Below are positions 25,244 through 36,129 of a stretch of 37,857 nucleotides of DNA, piece after piece. The notes under the pieces are model-generated. The model was given only the letters and a program-made list of their open reading frames with translations, did no database searches and had not been told where the DNA came from. Both the position numbers and the translations under genes were made by a program. This stretch comes from Methylotenera sp. (GTDB lineage Bacteria; Pseudomonadota; Gammaproteobacteria; Burkholderiales; Methylophilaceae): contig JALRGX010000082.1 of the NCBI GenBank assembly GCA_023259635.1, forward strand, positions 1 to 37,857, written 5' to 3'. Each line of letters opens with the position of its first letter. The first letter of the stretch is position 1.

Positions 25244-26734
25244 CTAATGCCGCCCGGTACGATCCACCAGGTTCCTGAAAAAATCTTTTTGCGCTTGTGT
25301 CAGCTGCTGCCAGTTAAAACGCCAATGCCAATTCCCGGTTGCGGTTCCCGGCGTATTCATCCTGTGTATCGTATCCAACGCTAAAATATCCTGCATAGGA
25401 ATGATAGCCAAATTAGCCTTTGACTCCATCGCCATTTCAATCAATGCGTGAAGTATATCCAACGCCTGATCCTGATCGCTATTTTCACGCAGGTGCGCAT
25501 GCACATGCGCAAGTTGATTTTCATCCATGCTGCTATGCCAGCCAATGGTCGTGTCGTTATCATGTGTGCCGGTATAAACCACACTGTCAGGCTCGATGTT
25601 ATGTGGTAAATATGGATTATCCGGCTCTCCGCTGAAAGCAAACTGCAGGATTTTCATGCCGGGCAAACTGTATTTTTTTCTTAATGCATCCACTTCTGCC
25701 GTAATAATACCTAAATCTTCAGCCACCAGATCAAGATGCGGCAGCGCTGCCTTGATTGCGGCAAGCAAGGCATCACCCGGCGCCAGCGCCCACTGTCCGT
25801 TAATCGCTGTTTCTTCATCCACAGGAATTTCCCAGGCTGCTTCCAAGCCCCTGAAGTGATCAATACGTACAATATCAAACAACTCGCTCTGGGTTGTCAT
25901 ACGTGCGATCCACCACGAAAATTCATCCTGGGCCATGGCCTCCCAGTTATAGTGCGGGTTACCCCAGCGCTGGCCTGTTTCAGAAAAATAATCCGGAGGC
26001 ACACCGGCAACCACCGTCATTTTTTGGTTTTCATCGAGTTTGAATAAATGCGGCTGCGCCCATACATCTGCGCTATCGTATGCGACAAAAATAGGAATGT
26101 CACCGAACATCTTGATGTTTTTTTCATTTGCGTATTTTTTAAGCGCCATCCATTGCGTAAAAAATACAAACTGCGCAAATTTTATGACAGAGATTTCCTG
26201 GGCCAGATCTTCCCTTGCCTGCCTTAATGTGGGGATATCGCGTTTTTTATACGCTTCTGGCCAGTAATTCCAGCCAGCCTGATTGAATTTTGCACGCAAA
26301 GCCAGAAACAAGGAAAAATCAGATAGCCAGTCTGCCTGCTTGCTACAAAAGGTCATGAAATCTTTACACTCTTTTGTGTCAGGATGCTCAGAAAAAGTTA
26401 AAAAGGCCTTGGTCAGCAAAGGCATTTTATCTGTAATGAGGCCGCTTAAATCCTCTTTATCAAGCAGGCCTAGTATCTGCAAGGCCTCAAGGCTAATAAA
26501 ATCAGGATTTCCTGCATGAGCTGATAGACATTGATACGGGGAGTTATCAGCATGCGTCATGTTGATTGGCAATGTCTGCCATACCGTTGCGCCGATTTCG
26601 TGCAGAAAATCAACAAACCGATATGCCTCTGTACCTAAATCACCCGTATAAAAAGCACTCGGCAATGAACTTACGTGCAACAGCACTCCAGCACGGCGCT
26701 GGTTTTCTAATAATATGTTAGCTTGCAATGGCAT
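25244..26734 (-). CDS. malQ: 4-alpha-glucanotransferase (amylomaltase, GH77)
   Basis: Moves glucan chains between maltodextrins and frees glucose. 496 residues. The N-terminus RAGVLLHVSSLPSAFYTGDLG is typical of the family. The catalytic aspartate lies in VRIDHFRGLEAAW, the acid in LVAEDLGIITAEV and the third carboxylate in YTGTHDNDTTIGW. The YDSADVWAQPHLF block and the conserved VAGVPPDYFSETGQRWGNP loop are also clear. It lies between the GH57 gene (121 bases upstream) and the ROK kinase (3 bases downstream), and works with them on glycogen breakdown. No strong ribosome site is seen at the ATG. Confidence 0.95.
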   Translation of the reverse strand: MPLQANILLENQRRAGVLLHVSSLPSAFYTGDLGTEAYRFVDFLHEIGATVWQTLPINMTHADNSPYQCLSAHAGNPDFISLEALQILGLLDKEDLSGLITDKMPLLTKAFLTFSEHPDTKECKDFMTFCSKQADWLSDFSLFLALRAKFNQAGWNYWPEAYKKRDIPTLRQAREDLAQEISVIKFAQFVFFTQWMALKKYANEKNIKMFGDIPIFVAYDSADVWAQPHLFKLDENQKMTVVAGVPPDYFSETGQRWGNPHYNWEAMAQDEFSWWIARMTTQSELFDIVRIDHFRGLEAAWEIPVDEETAINGQWALAPGDALLAAIKAALPHLDLVAEDLGIITAEVDALRKKYSLPGMKILQFAFSGEPDNPYLPHNIEPDSVVYTGTHDNDTTIGWHSSMDENQLAHVHAHLRENSDQDQALDILHALIEMAMESKANLAIIPMQDILALDTIHRMNTPGTATGNWHWRFNWQQLTQAQKDFFRNLVDRTGRH

Positions 26735-26855
26735 AGATATTTTTTATTCTTAATAATCCGCACTTCAATTTTAAAATTTCAGTCGAAACTTGAATTCCTA
26801 CTGTTTATTGCACGTCCGAATCAAACATAGCAGCTTTTAATATCGGCATTACATC

Positions 26856-28607
26856 TTAAGACTGCCCTCGCCTCATCGTACCGGCATTTTCAGAATGACC
26901 GCCGCCGGCACTGATTTTCTGATGCAATACATCAGGCACCGGCTGATCCAGCAATTTATACAAGTTTATTAAATTACGACGGTACAGCTGATCAAAACTT
27001 GCAACGCTATCAGATGAGTTGTAGTCGCCAAACCACCAGAACCAGTCAGATCCTTCACAGATTGCTAATTGCCGCTCGCATGCCTTAAGCTGATCTGGCG
27101 TCAGGTCATTCCGGGAAATAACGCTGTCATATGTCTTTTTAGCTGCACATAGTAAATCCCATGCCTTGTTCTTATCTTCACTGCCTATCCAGGTACTGAA
27201 AGTGCCGTACACCCAGCTACCGGCAGCAACCTGTGGCAGAACAGGCGCGGATGATCCCTGATCAAGGGTATTTTTATTTTGATACATATCAACAATGTCG
27301 CTGAATGTTGTCATTTTTATATCAGCATGACTGGTTAGCGCGGCATAGAGCTCTGTCAAAAAGTAATAACCGTTATAAGGGAAGTACTCCCATGCATTTT
27401 CCCCATCCAGAATTACGCTTACAACCCTGGGTTTATCTGTCTTATTGTTCTGATGAATAGTTTCCAATGTTCCAATGAAATCGTTCACCGCATCATTTGA
27501 GTGTATTTTTGCATATTCAAAACCAATTTTATCGGAGAGTTGATCATCCCTGAAAAAGCATAAAATATCGTTTTTACCGTTAGTGATACGGTAAGGCTGA
27601 TACAAATATTCATCTTTATCGGTATTGCCCAAATGAGATTTAAGCAGACTGTTCGAGAGCACCGCCTGCCCAGTTGCAGCCCACTCTACGCCATGGTCTG
27701 CCATCAAGGACAATGCTGCATGCGAAACACCCCCCTCCGCTGGCCACATGCCACGGGGAATAACACCAAAATGATGCTCATGAGATTCTTTGGCGGATTG
27801 TACCTGCGCAACCGCACGTGCCTGGCCGCCCAGATAACTTATACTTTCGGGCAAGGGTGCTTCAGGCATCGCATCCAGTGCTGACCTGAAATCAAGTAGC
27901 AACGGCAATATCGGGTGATAATAAGGGGTAGTCGAGATCTCGATCTGTTTACGCTCCATCAATGCTTTATAGCGTGGGATAAGATTCGAGATTGTTTCTG
28001 CGACCACCTCGAATAGTTGTGTGCGTTCTTCATATGTAAACAATATGCCCTTAGCCATCAACCCCTGCACTACCGGATTTGTGCGGCGGAGACTTTCTCC
28101 GCACCATGCCAGGTGGTACCAGACCAGCAAGTCAGCTTTATACTGCGCTGACAAATAGTGGAATTCATCCGAGTCGCAAGCAAGCTGCTCTGACATGATT
28201 GGTTCGACCAACTGATACAGTTGCAGCAAGCGCTGATAATGCGGAAACGGGCTCAGCATTTTTTCATGATGACTCTTGAAACAGCTGTCAACAATCAAAC
28301 GACACTGTTCATGACTGATAGCACTCAGGTCTTCCTTCTTCAACAACGCCAGCAACGGGTCACGTATGGAGTTGCTCTTGAACTGCCGGGTGTAATCTTC
28401 CAACTGCTCCAGCAGGATTGGCACAAAATTGAAACTAACACGCGCAGCCGGATTAGACTCAAGGTGATATGCCATATCACTGTAGTCTTTGATGGCATGC
28501 AAATATGTCCACGGCAGCACATATTCATTGGTTACCAGATCGCGATAATCCGGCTGATGCATATGCCAGTACAAATTTAAATATAACTTGGGACGATTAG
28601 CACTCAC
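26856..28607 (-). CDS. Glycoside hydrolase family 57 alpha-amylase-like enzyme
   Basis: A 583-residue GH57 enzyme, acting on alpha-1,4-glucans as amylase or glucanotransferase. The start region YLNLYWHMHQPDYRD is GH57 region 1. Region 3 is MWPAEGGVS, with E291 the likely nucleophile. VILDGENAWEYFPYNG, with D401 the likely acid, is region 4. Later blocks SWVYGTFSTWIGSEDKNKAW and DWFWWFGDYN are typical of the COG1449 group. The start is GTG at 28607 with a weak AAGGT upstream; the next Met would remove region 1. Its position between malQ and glgC places it in glycogen metabolism. Confidence 0.92.
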   Translation of the reverse strand: MSANRPKLYLNLYWHMHQPDYRDLVTNEYVLPWTYLHAIKDYSDMAYHLESNPAARVSFNFVPILLEQLEDYTRQFKSNSIRDPLLALLKKEDLSAISHEQCRLIVDSCFKSHHEKMLSPFPHYQRLLQLYQLVEPIMSEQLACDSDEFHYLSAQYKADLLVWYHLAWCGESLRRTNPVVQGLMAKGILFTYEERTQLFEVVAETISNLIPRYKALMERKQIEISTTPYYHPILPLLLDFRSALDAMPEAPLPESISYLGGQARAVAQVQSAKESHEHHFGVIPRGMWPAEGGVSHAALSLMADHGVEWAATGQAVLSNSLLKSHLGNTDKDEYLYQPYRITNGKNDILCFFRDDQLSDKIGFEYAKIHSNDAVNDFIGTLETIHQNNKTDKPRVVSVILDGENAWEYFPYNGYYFLTELYAALTSHADIKMTTFSDIVDMYQNKNTLDQGSSAPVLPQVAAGSWVYGTFSTWIGSEDKNKAWDLLCAAKKTYDSVISRNDLTPDQLKACERQLAICEGSDWFWWFGDYNSSDSVASFDQLYRRNLINLYKLLDQPVPDVLHQKISAGGGHSENAGTMRRGQS

Positions 28608-28661
28608 TTCAGAATAAACCTTAACTATTAATTAAAAACTTTAGAAACTTTTACAGAATGA

Positions 28662-28698
28662 AATCTTGATGATGGGCCAAGGGCCCATCATCAAGATT
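28662..28698. terminator. Perfect 17-bp hairpin between glgC and the GH57 gene
   Basis: AATCTTGATGATGGGCC (28662-28678) and its exact complement (28682-28698) enclose a three-base loop. Neither side has a long T run, so it may be a weak terminator or a hairpin that protects or processes the glgC message and separates its expression from that of the GH57 gene. Confidence 0.65.
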
Positions 28699-28727
28699 AT
28701 TTTAGAGATTGAGAAAATTAATTTCGA

Positions 28728-30020
28728 CTAAACAACGCGATACAGGTCTTGTCCGAGCATGTCCGGCGTAACCAGTACAATGCCTTTTTCAGAAACATAA
28801 AAACGTTTGGCATCAAGGTCTAAATCCACCCCGATCTGCATTCCTTCAGGGATTATGCAGCCACGATCAACCACTACATTCTTCAAAACCGCATGGCGAT
28901 TGACAGTGACCTTGGGCAAAACGACCGAGCCTTGAATATCACAGTAACTATGCACACGCACATCTGAAAACAATACAGAGTCTGTGACACAAGAACCGCT
29001 AATCAGGCATCCGCCGGACACCAGTGAATCTGTTGCTTTACCTGTACGTCCTTCATCGTTAAACACAAACTTAGCCGGCGGCAACTGCTCCTGATAGGTC
29101 CAGATCGGCCATTCCCGATCATACAAATTAAGCTCAGGAATAACCTTGGTAAGCTCCATATTGGCTTCCCAGTAAGCATCAATCGTACCGACATCGCGCC
29201 AGTAGAAGTTATCATTTTTTGCACCAACACAGCTATCAGTAAAGCGATGCGCCTGCACTTTATATTTATTGATGATGTAAGGGATGATATCCCCACCAAA
29301 GTCATGGCTGGATTTTGGATCGCCTGCATCACGAATTAACTGCTCATACAGGAATTTTGCGTTAAATACATAAATACCCATACTCGCGAAAGCTTTGGTA
29401 GGGTCATCTGGCATATGCTTGGGATTTGCCGGTTTCTCTGCAAATTCAACCACTCGATCCGCTTCATCTACAGCCAGCACTCCAAAACCTTTTGCATCTT
29501 CCAGGGGCACATTAATACACGCTACAGTCATGTCGGCATTGTTTTTAACATGCGTTGCCAGCATTTTGCCGTAGTCCATTTTATAAATATGGTCACCAGC
29601 CAGGATAAGAATATATTCTGCGCCACCCTCGCGCAGCAAATCTATATTCTGATAAACAGCATCGGCTGTGCCCCTGTACCATTCTTCGGAAATACGCTGC
29701 TGAGCAGGGATAATATTCACATACTCATTGAATTCGCCGCGCAAAAAACCCCAGCCCCGCTGGATATGCTGAATCAGGCTCTGCGCCTTGTATTGTGTAG
29801 CGACATTAATGCGGCGAATGCCGGAGTTAACGCAATTTGATAGAGGGAAATCAATAATACGGAATTTTCCGCCGAATTGTACAGCCGGCTTAGCACGCCA
29901 GTCTGTGAGACTCTTTAGGCGGCTACCGCGTCCGCCTGCAAGAATAATCGCGACAGTGTGTTTAGTTAAGGTACTAATAAAACGATCTGAATGTTGGTCT
30001 ATTTGCCGACTGTTCGACAT
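28728..30020 (-). CDS. glgC: Glucose-1-phosphate adenylyltransferase (ADP-glucose pyrophosphorylase)
   Basis: Makes ADP-glucose from glucose 1-phosphate and ATP, the committed step of bacterial glycogen synthesis. 430 residues. The nucleotide-binding signature is [27 protein letters not shown], followed by [16 protein letters not shown]. The conserved [24 protein letters not shown] and [11 protein letters not shown] segments are present. [17 protein letters not shown] leads to the C-terminal beta-helix. A strong AGGAGG (30026-30031) lies five bases before the ATG. It is divergent from glgB across a 188-bp region with palindromes. Confidence 0.96.
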   Translation of the reverse strand: MSNSRQIDQHSDRFISTLTKHTVAIILAGGRGSRLKSLTDWRAKPAVQFGGKFRIIDFPLSNCVNSGIRRINVATQYKAQSLIQHIQRGWGFLRGEFNEYVNIIPAQQRISEEWYRGTADAVYQNIDLLREGGAEYILILAGDHIYKMDYGKMLATHVKNNADMTVACINVPLEDAKGFGVLAVDEADRVVEFAEKPANPKHMPDDPTKAFASMGIYVFNAKFLYEQLIRDAGDPKSSHDFGGDIIPYIINKYKVQAHRFTDSCVGAKNDNFYWRDVGTIDAYWEANMELTKVIPELNLYDREWPIWTYQEQLPPAKFVFNDEGRTGKATDSLVSGGCLISGSCVTDSVLFSDVRVHSYCDIQGSVVLPKVTVNRHAVLKNVVVDRGCIIPEGMQIGVDLDLDAKRFYVSEKGIVLVTPDMLGQDLYRVV

Positions 30021-30208
30021 GATGCCCTCCTGAAGTTTATATAGTTACTCAAATTGTGCCAGCTGGGCCAACTGGCTTATTTTTACTTCCGACTACGATT
30101 GATTACATTATAATCAGCTTAAAGCACTATAATCTAGATTAATTGGTTAAATTTTAATAAATAAAGTTAATAATAAACTTTAAATATATGTAGCAGGGGA
30201 TACGCATC
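30021..30208. promoter_or_regulatory. glgC/glgB divergent promoter region with three palindromes
   Basis: The region holds TGATTA-N5-TAATCA (30100-30116), the perfect palindrome TAATCTAGATTA (30130-30141) and TAAAGTT-N7-AACTTTA (30162-30182). Two TATAAT hexamers (30109-30114 and 30128-30133) overlap the first two and face glgB, but their -35 regions are weak. A TATATAAA-like box facing glgC is seen at about 30037-30044. A regulator that binds the palindromes would overlap the glgB -10 boxes. Confidence 0.55.
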
Positions 30209-32431
30209 TTGGTAAATTCCAAAACAGCTCAAACCGAGTCTAAAGCTAACGCTCATGCGCGCCAGCTTATATTACATGCCCGTCATCATGATCCTTTCAG
30301 TTTTTTAGGACAGCATGCAAGCCGCGACAATAGCGAGAATCGTTTTGTTTACCGTGCATTCATACCTAGTGCCGGTGAAGTACATATAAAAAATGGTACG
30401 GACTGGATTCAACTGGAAAAAACACACCGCGATGGGCTGTTCGAACTCCACTATACAACCGTGCTGCCTGTACCTGCGCTACTTAAAGTACAGTCTGGCG
30501 ATCACAGCTATGAAACTTATGACCCCTACTCATTTAACACCAGCATCACGCAGGATGAACTGCATTTATTCGGCGAAGGCCGCTTAAAACAAGCCTATAA
30601 GACTTTAGGCGCGCAATTTATTACGCAGGATAATATTCGGGGCGTGCGTTTTGCAGTGTGGGCGCCAAATGCGGAGCGTGTCAGCGTAATCGGCAACTTC
30701 AATAACTGGGATGGGCGCATTCATTCAATGCGCGCCCATGGCTCCAGTGGAGTTTGGGATATTTTTATCCCGGGCCTGACTACAAGTGACACTTATAAAT
30801 TTGAAATTCGCAACCGCCATAGCGGTGCTATCCTGGTAAAAACCGACCCCTACGGCTTCGAGTATGAACAACGCCCCGGCACAGCTGCCAAAGTAAGTGC
30901 TAGCCACCACCAATGGCAAGACAAGGAATGGTTAGTTGCACGTAAAAAACGCGACTGGCTGCATAGCCCTTTCAACTGCTATGAAGTGCACTTGGGCTCC
31001 TGGCAGCGCAATGCAAAAGGACATTTCCTGACTTATCGCGAGCTGGCAAAAACACTGGTGCCGCATGTTGCCAGTATGGGCTATACCCACGTTGAACTTT
31101 TGCCGATCACAGAACATCCGCTCAATGAATCATGGGGCTATCAAACCACAGGCTACTTTGGCGTCACCAACCGGTTTGGCTCGCCGGATGATTTACGCTT
31201 CTTAATTGACGCGTTCCACCAGGCTAATATTGGCGTAATTCTTGACTGGGTTCCCGGCCACTTTCCGAAAGATGACTGGGCACTGGCAAGATTCGACGGC
31301 ACAGCCCTCTACGAGCACGAAGACCCGCGCCTGGGCGAACATCAGGACTGGGGAACCTATATCTTCAACTATGGCCGTAACGAGGTTCGTAACTTCCTGA
31401 TTTCCAATGCTTATTTCTGGATGAATGAATTCCACATTGACGGCTTGCGTGTAGATGCCGTGGCATCCATGCTTTACCTTGATTATTCTCGCAAAGATGG
31501 AGAATGGCTGCCAAACAAATTTGGCGGACGCGAGAATCTGGATGTAATCGATTTCCTGAAACAACTCAATGTCATGGTTGGTGAAGACTTCCCAGGCGCA
31601 TTGACCATTGCCGAAGAATCCACGGCATGGCCTATGGTATCGCGTCCGGTCTATCTGGGCGGTCTTGGTTTCAGCATGAAATGGAATATGGGCTGGATGA
31701 ACGACACCCTGAGTTATATGGAAAATGACCCAGTACACAGACGTTACTACCATGACAAACTGACGTTTGGCCAGCTTTACGCATACTCAGAGAATTTTGT
31801 ACTACCGTTCTCGCACGACGAAGTGGTACACGGAAAAAAATCGCTTCTGGATAAAATGCCAGGCGACACCTGGCAGAAATTTGCCAATCTGCGCCTGCTG
31901 GCAACTTACCAGATGACTTCACCGGGTAAAAAACTCAATTTTATGGGCAATGAATTTGGACAAGGCCGGGAATGGAATGTAAACAGCAGCCTAGACTGGC
32001 ATTTACTTGGTGATGACTACCCCGGGCACCAATGGCATCAAGGCGTACAAAAACTGAATTCCGACCTGAACAATCTGTATAAAAACCTGAAATCACTACA
32101 CTCACTGGATTTTGAGGTACAAGGCTTTGAATGGATAGACTGCCATGATACAGAGCAATCAATTATCAGTTATCTGAGACGCGGATTGGACAATAGTTTT
32201 GTTATAATAGTGCTTAATTTTACGCCTGTTTTACGAAATGCTTACCGTATCGGTGTACCGCAGGCTGGTAATTACCTGGAAATTTTCAACAGTGATGCCA
32301 ACTGCTATGGCGGTAGCAACCAAGGTAACGGTGGCGGATTAAGCACCGAAAATGTGGCATGGATGCATCATAACCAATCGCTGGTAATAACTCTGCCACC
32401 ACTGGCAGGAATTGTTCTACAAATTAAATAA
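30209..32431 (+). CDS. glgB: 1,4-alpha-glucan branching enzyme (GH13)
   Basis: Adds alpha-1,6 branches to glycogen. 740 residues. N-terminal and CBM48 beta domains (to about 250, with [24 protein letters not shown]) precede the GH13 barrel. The catalytic nucleophile is D416 in [11 protein letters not shown] and the acid is E469 in TIAEESTAW; their 53-residue spacing matches E. coli GlgB. The third carboxylate is in [15 protein letters not shown]. The start is a TTG at 30209 with AGGGGA eight bases upstream and no better ATG; the N-terminus gives the family pattern [11 protein letters not shown]. pgi follows after 30 bases, probably in the same transcript. Confidence 0.96.
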   Translation: MVNSKTAQTESKANAHARQLILHARHHDPFSFLGQHASRDNSENRFVYRAFIPSAGEVHIKNGTDWIQLEKTHRDGLFELHYTTVLPVPALLKVQSGDHSYETYDPYSFNTSITQDELHLFGEGRLKQAYKTLGAQFITQDNIRGVRFAVWAPNAERVSVIGNFNNWDGRIHSMRAHGSSGVWDIFIPGLTTSDTYKFEIRNRHSGAILVKTDPYGFEYEQRPGTAAKVSASHHQWQDKEWLVARKKRDWLHSPFNCYEVHLGSWQRNAKGHFLTYRELAKTLVPHVASMGYTHVELLPITEHPLNESWGYQTTGYFGVTNRFGSPDDLRFLIDAFHQANIGVILDWVPGHFPKDDWALARFDGTALYEHEDPRLGEHQDWGTYIFNYGRNEVRNFLISNAYFWMNEFHIDGLRVDAVASMLYLDYSRKDGEWLPNKFGGRENLDVIDFLKQLNVMVGEDFPGALTIAEESTAWPMVSRPVYLGGLGFSMKWNMGWMNDTLSYMENDPVHRRYYHDKLTFGQLYAYSENFVLPFSHDEVVHGKKSLLDKMPGDTWQKFANLRLLATYQMTSPGKKLNFMGNEFGQGREWNVNSSLDWHLLGDDYPGHQWHQGVQKLNSDLNNLYKNLKSLHSLDFEVQGFEWIDCHDTEQSIISYLRRGLDNSFVIIVLNFTPVLRNAYRIGVPQAGNYLEIFNSDANCYGGSNQGNGGGLSTENVAWMHHNQSLVITLPPLAGIVLQIK

Positions 32432-32461
32432 CTCATTGAATAAAAAACATTAAATACATAA

Positions 32462-34123
32462 ATGGCTACACTTCATAAACTCCCTGTTTGGCAAAAACTT
32501 AACCAGCATCAGCAAAATATTGCATCAGTCCATATGCGTGACCTGTTCGCACAAGACACCAAACGTTTTGATAAATTCAGCCTCAAATTTGCTGACATTC
32601 TGTTTGACTACTCAAAACATCGCATCACCGATGAAACATTACCGATGCTATTCCAGCTGGCGCGTGAAGCCAAAATCGAAGAGTGGCGCGACAAAATGTT
32701 TTCCGGTGAAAAAATCAACATCACAGAAGACCGTGCTGTTTTACACACAGCTTTACGGAACCGCGCCAATACACCCGTACTGGTAGATGGCCGCGATGTC
32801 ATGCCGGACGTAAATGCAGTTCTGGCACAAATGCGCGAATTCTCAGACAAAGTACGCAACGGCAGCTGGACCGGTTACACCGGCAAACGCATTACCGATA
32901 TTGTTAACATCGGCATCGGCGGTTCTGACCTGGGCCCGGTAATGGTATGCGACGCACTTAAACCATATGCCAGTCCAGAATTGAATGTGCATTTCGTATC
33001 CAACATTGACGGCGCCCATCTGATGCGCGCATTGAATCTATGTGATCCGGAAACTACGCTTTTCATCGTAGCTTCAAAAACATTCACCACTCAGGAAACC
33101 ATGACTAATGCACGCTCTGCCCGCACATGGTTTTTGAATGCAGCTAAAGACAACGCCCATGTAGCCAAGCACTTTGTGGCACTTTCCACTAACGCAAAGG
33201 CCGTTACCGATTTTGGCATAGACACTGCCAACATGTTTGCATTCTGGGACTGGGTAGGCGGCCGCTATTCACTATGGTCCGCTATCGGCTTATCTATAGC
33301 ACTTTACGTGGGTATGGATAACTTTGAAGACCTGCTGACCGGTGCTTTTGAAATGGACCAGCACTTCAGGACTGCTCCGCTGGAACAGAATATGCCAGTT
33401 ATCATGGCGTTGATTGGTGTGTGGTATAACAACTTCTTCCACATCGATACACACGCTATCCTGCCTTACGATCAAGGTATGGCACGCTTCCCTGCTTATC
33501 TGCAACAAGCAGATATGGAAAGCAACGGTAAATTCATCTGCCGTGACGGCACGCGCGTACCATACAAGACCGGCCCAGTTGTTTGGGGCGAAGCTGGCAC
33601 TAATGGCCAGCATGCGTTCTACCAGCTCATTCACCAAGGCACACAGATCGTACCTGCAGATTTCTTGATGCCGGTGCACAGCCAATATAAAGTCGGTGAA
33701 AACGGCAACACGCACCACAAAATCCTGATTGCGAACTTCCTGGCACAAACCCAATCGCTAATGCTGGGTAAAACCAGGGAACAAGCACGTAAGGAGCTTG
33801 AAGAGCAAGGCCTGAGCTGTGAAGCGCTTGAACAACTGCTACCTCACAAAGAGTTTGAAGGCAATCGCCCGACTACATCAATCATGTTTGACAAGCTGAC
33901 GCCGAATACTTTAGGTAAGCTGATCGCTTTATACGAACACAAAATATTTGTACAAGGCATTATCTGGGACATCAACAGCTACGACCAATGGGGTGTTGAA
34001 TACGGCAAACAGATCGCACAGCAAATCTTGCCGCAATTGATCAGCGATGAAGTGGTAAGCAACTATGATAGTTCAACGAATGGTTTGATCAACTATACAA
34101 AATCTCTGAAACTTGATGCATAA
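32462..34123 (+). CDS. pgi: Glucose-6-phosphate isomerase
   Basis: Interconverts glucose 6-phosphate and fructose 6-phosphate. 553 residues, normal length. Signatures are [48 protein letters not shown], the active-site block [10 protein letters not shown], and [12 protein letters not shown]. The C-terminal [13 protein letters not shown] is the second family pattern. Methylophilaceae need this enzyme for the ribulose monophosphate cycle, and here it also joins glycogen to that cycle. A terminator follows at 34155. No ribosome site is obvious. Confidence 0.97.
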   Translation: MATLHKLPVWQKLNQHQQNIASVHMRDLFAQDTKRFDKFSLKFADILFDYSKHRITDETLPMLFQLAREAKIEEWRDKMFSGEKINITEDRAVLHTALRNRANTPVLVDGRDVMPDVNAVLAQMREFSDKVRNGSWTGYTGKRITDIVNIGIGGSDLGPVMVCDALKPYASPELNVHFVSNIDGAHLMRALNLCDPETTLFIVASKTFTTQETMTNARSARTWFLNAAKDNAHVAKHFVALSTNAKAVTDFGIDTANMFAFWDWVGGRYSLWSAIGLSIALYVGMDNFEDLLTGAFEMDQHFRTAPLEQNMPVIMALIGVWYNNFFHIDTHAILPYDQGMARFPAYLQQADMESNGKFICRDGTRVPYKTGPVVWGEAGTNGQHAFYQLIHQGTQIVPADFLMPVHSQYKVGENGNTHHKILIANFLAQTQSLMLGKTREQARKELEEQGLSCEALEQLLPHKEFEGNRPTTSIMFDKLTPNTLGKLIALYEHKIFVQGIIWDINSYDQWGVEYGKQIAQQILPQLISDEVVSNYDSSTNGLINYTKSLKLDA

Positions 34124-34154
34124 AACACATTAAACCTCTACAGAGTAAAACTCT

Positions 34155-34187
34155 AAAGCCCAATAGCTAACACTACTGGGCTTTTTT
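34155..34187 (+). terminator. Terminator after pgi
   Basis: AAAGCCCAATAG (34155-34166) pairs with CTACTGGGCTTT (34173-34184), with one A-C mismatch and a six-base loop, then Ts. It separates the glgB-pgi transcript from ppk2. Confidence 0.88.
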
Positions 34188-34236
34188 GTTGTTTAATATT
34201 CCTATGATGATTGAAATTAACTTTTAAGCACAAAAA

Positions 34237-35049
34237 ATGGCAAATCTTGATCAATATCGCGTCAATCCCAAAAAGTTCTCCCTCAAGGATTTCAATCCCA
34301 GGGACAAAACCGAGCGCAGCGTCACCAAAGAAGAAGATGTGATTGAATTCGCAAAACTGGTAGCGGAAATCAACCTGTATCAGGACATACTGCATGCCGA
34401 GGGTAAACGCAAAATTCTGCTAATACTGCAAGGCATGGACACCAGCGGCAAGGACGGCACCATCCGACATGTTTTCAGTGAGTGCGACCCCTTGGGAATA
34501 CGCCTGGCAAACTTCAAGGCACCGAGCAATGAAGAACTGGCACATGATTACCTGTGGCGCATTCACCAGCAAGCACCCAAGGCCGGCGAACTCGCTATTT
34601 TTAACCGCAGCCACTATGAAGATGTTGTGATTGTAAGAGTACACAACTGGATTAATGACACTGAATGCAAGCGGCGCTATGCACAAATAAATGATTTTGA
34701 ACGTATGCTGACAGAAACAGGTACAACCATCATAAAATGCTTTTTGCACATTTCAAAAGGTGAGCAAAAGAAACGGTTGCAAGAACGTCTGGATGACTCT
34801 AAAAAAACATGGAAATTCAATACCAGTGATCTTGCAGAGCGAAAATTATGGCCAGACTATACAGAAGCCTATGAACAGGCAATCAAAGCCACTTCCAGCA
34901 AACATGCGCCATGGTACATTGTACCAGCAGACTCCAAAACCAACCGGAACCTGCTGATCTCAAGACTGCTACTAAACACCCTGAAAAATATGGATCTGCG
35001 CTACCCGGAAGTGCCTGCTGAATATAAATCCATCAAAATTGAGGATTGA
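34237..35049 (+). CDS. ppk2: Polyphosphate kinase 2 family protein
   Basis: A 270-residue PPK2, which transfers phosphate between polyphosphate and nucleotides. Walker A is GMDTSGKDG at 66-74. The Walker B and lid region is IFNRSHYEDVVIVRVH, then the KCFLHISKGEQKKRLQERL helix and a C-terminal WYIVPADSKTNRNLLISRLLL, all typical. Single-domain length fits class I or III; the class decides whether ADP or AMP is favoured and cannot be fixed here. It stands after the pgi terminator with its own upstream space and ends 15 bases from the convergent sppA stop. Confidence 0.95.
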   Translation: MANLDQYRVNPKKFSLKDFNPRDKTERSVTKEEDVIEFAKLVAEINLYQDILHAEGKRKILLILQGMDTSGKDGTIRHVFSECDPLGIRLANFKAPSNEELAHDYLWRIHQQAPKAGELAIFNRSHYEDVVIVRVHNWINDTECKRRYAQINDFERMLTETGTTIIKCFLHISKGEQKKRLQERLDDSKKTWKFNTSDLAERKLWPDYTEAYEQAIKATSSKHAPWYIVPADSKTNRNLLISRLLLNTLKNMDLRYPEVPAEYKSIKIED

Positions 35050-35051
35050 AA

Positions 35052-35066
35052 AATCAGCGGCTGATT
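35052..35066. repeat. Short palindrome between ppk2 and sppA stops
   Basis: AATCAGCGGCTGATT is a perfect palindrome about one central base and overlaps the sppA stop codon. It is too short for a strong terminator. Confidence 0.35.
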
Positions 35067-36078
35067 AACGTAACCTAGCTTCACCTGCGTTAATCAACTG
35101 CCTGGACAAGACCTCACCCAGCGTCGCGCTGACACTGGCACCGATACGCTTGGCAATGCGGCTGGCAAAATCTTCCTGGTAGGTAAAGTCTACAATCTCT
35201 TCCTGCTTGATGATTTCACGCGCTACATAATCTGTACTGCCTAAAGCATCAGCCAGACCCAGCTTGATACTCTGCTCGCCGCTCCAGAACAGGCCGCTAA
35301 AAATCTCCGGCGTTTCTTTCAGGCGTGCGCCTCTACCCTCACGCACCACGGTTTTGAATTGCTCATGCACTTCATTCAACATTGCCTGTGCCAATTGCTG
35401 ATGTTTAGGATTAAGTGGTGAGAATGGGTCTAGCATGGCCTTATTTTCACCTGCTGTCATCAGGCGGCGCTCAATGCCAACTTTTTTCATAATTCCGGTA
35501 AAGCCATATCCATCCATCAACACACCGATAGAGCCAACGATACTGGCCTTATCCACATAAATCTTGTCAGCTGCCGCTGCAATGTAATAACCACCAGAAG
35601 CACAGATATCCTCAACTACCGCATATACCGGAATCTTCGGGTGCAATTTTTTCTGCCGCTTGATTTCATCATTAATGATGCCAGCCTGTACCGGGCTGCC
35701 ACCAGGACTATTGATACGCAGAATAATACCTTTAGTGCCTTTACTATCGTAGGCATCCTGCAGACTGTTTATTACCGCATCAGCATTCACCTCACCACCA
35801 GCTTGTATCACACCTGAGATATCAATCAGTGCCGTGTGTGTATCAAAGGTTTTTTTACCGCCACTAAAAACACCTAAAGCCATCAGCAATAATACAAATA
35901 AATATGCGAAAGTAAGCGCTTTAAACAGGGTGCTCCAGCGCCGCGCTGTCTTTTGCTCTGCCAACGCAGAAAAAGCCAGTTTCTCAATAACATCACGCTG
36001 CCACTTAGGGTCATCTACGCTCTGAGAGCTTTGTCCCGACTTATTTACAGCTTCTGGTTGCTGGTTCTGTTCTGACAT
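35065..36078 (-). CDS. sppA: S49-family signal peptide peptidase (SppA)
   Basis: A membrane-anchored serine protease that degrades cleaved signal peptides. 337 residues from the ATG at 36078; a TTG two codons earlier is less likely. A single helix lies at about 48-70 (LTFAYLFVLLLMALGVF) and the enzyme faces the periplasm. The Ser-Lys pair is S161 in CASGGYYIAAAADK and K213 in TAGENKAMLDPF, 52 residues apart as in Bacillus SppA. The oxyanion region is LRINSPGGSP. It is the short, single-domain form. AGGA lies nine bases before the start. It follows the Rieske gene after 51 bases. Confidence 0.95.
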   Translation of the reverse strand: MSEQNQQPEAVNKSGQSSQSVDDPKWQRDVIEKLAFSALAEQKTARRWSTLFKALTFAYLFVLLLMALGVFSGGKKTFDTHTALIDISGVIQAGGEVNADAVINSLQDAYDSKGTKGIILRINSPGGSPVQAGIINDEIKRQKKLHPKIPVYAVVEDICASGGYYIAAAADKIYVDKASIVGSIGVLMDGYGFTGIMKKVGIERRLMTAGENKAMLDPFSPLNPKHQQLAQAMLNEVHEQFKTVVREGRGARLKETPEIFSGLFWSGEQSIKLGLADALGSTDYVAREIIKQEEIVDFTYQEDFASRIAKRIGASVSATLGEVLSRQLINAGEARLR

Positions 36079-36129
36079 TTTCAAAAATCCTGAGTAAATT
36101 AATAAATACTATTACGTTAAAACTGTTAT

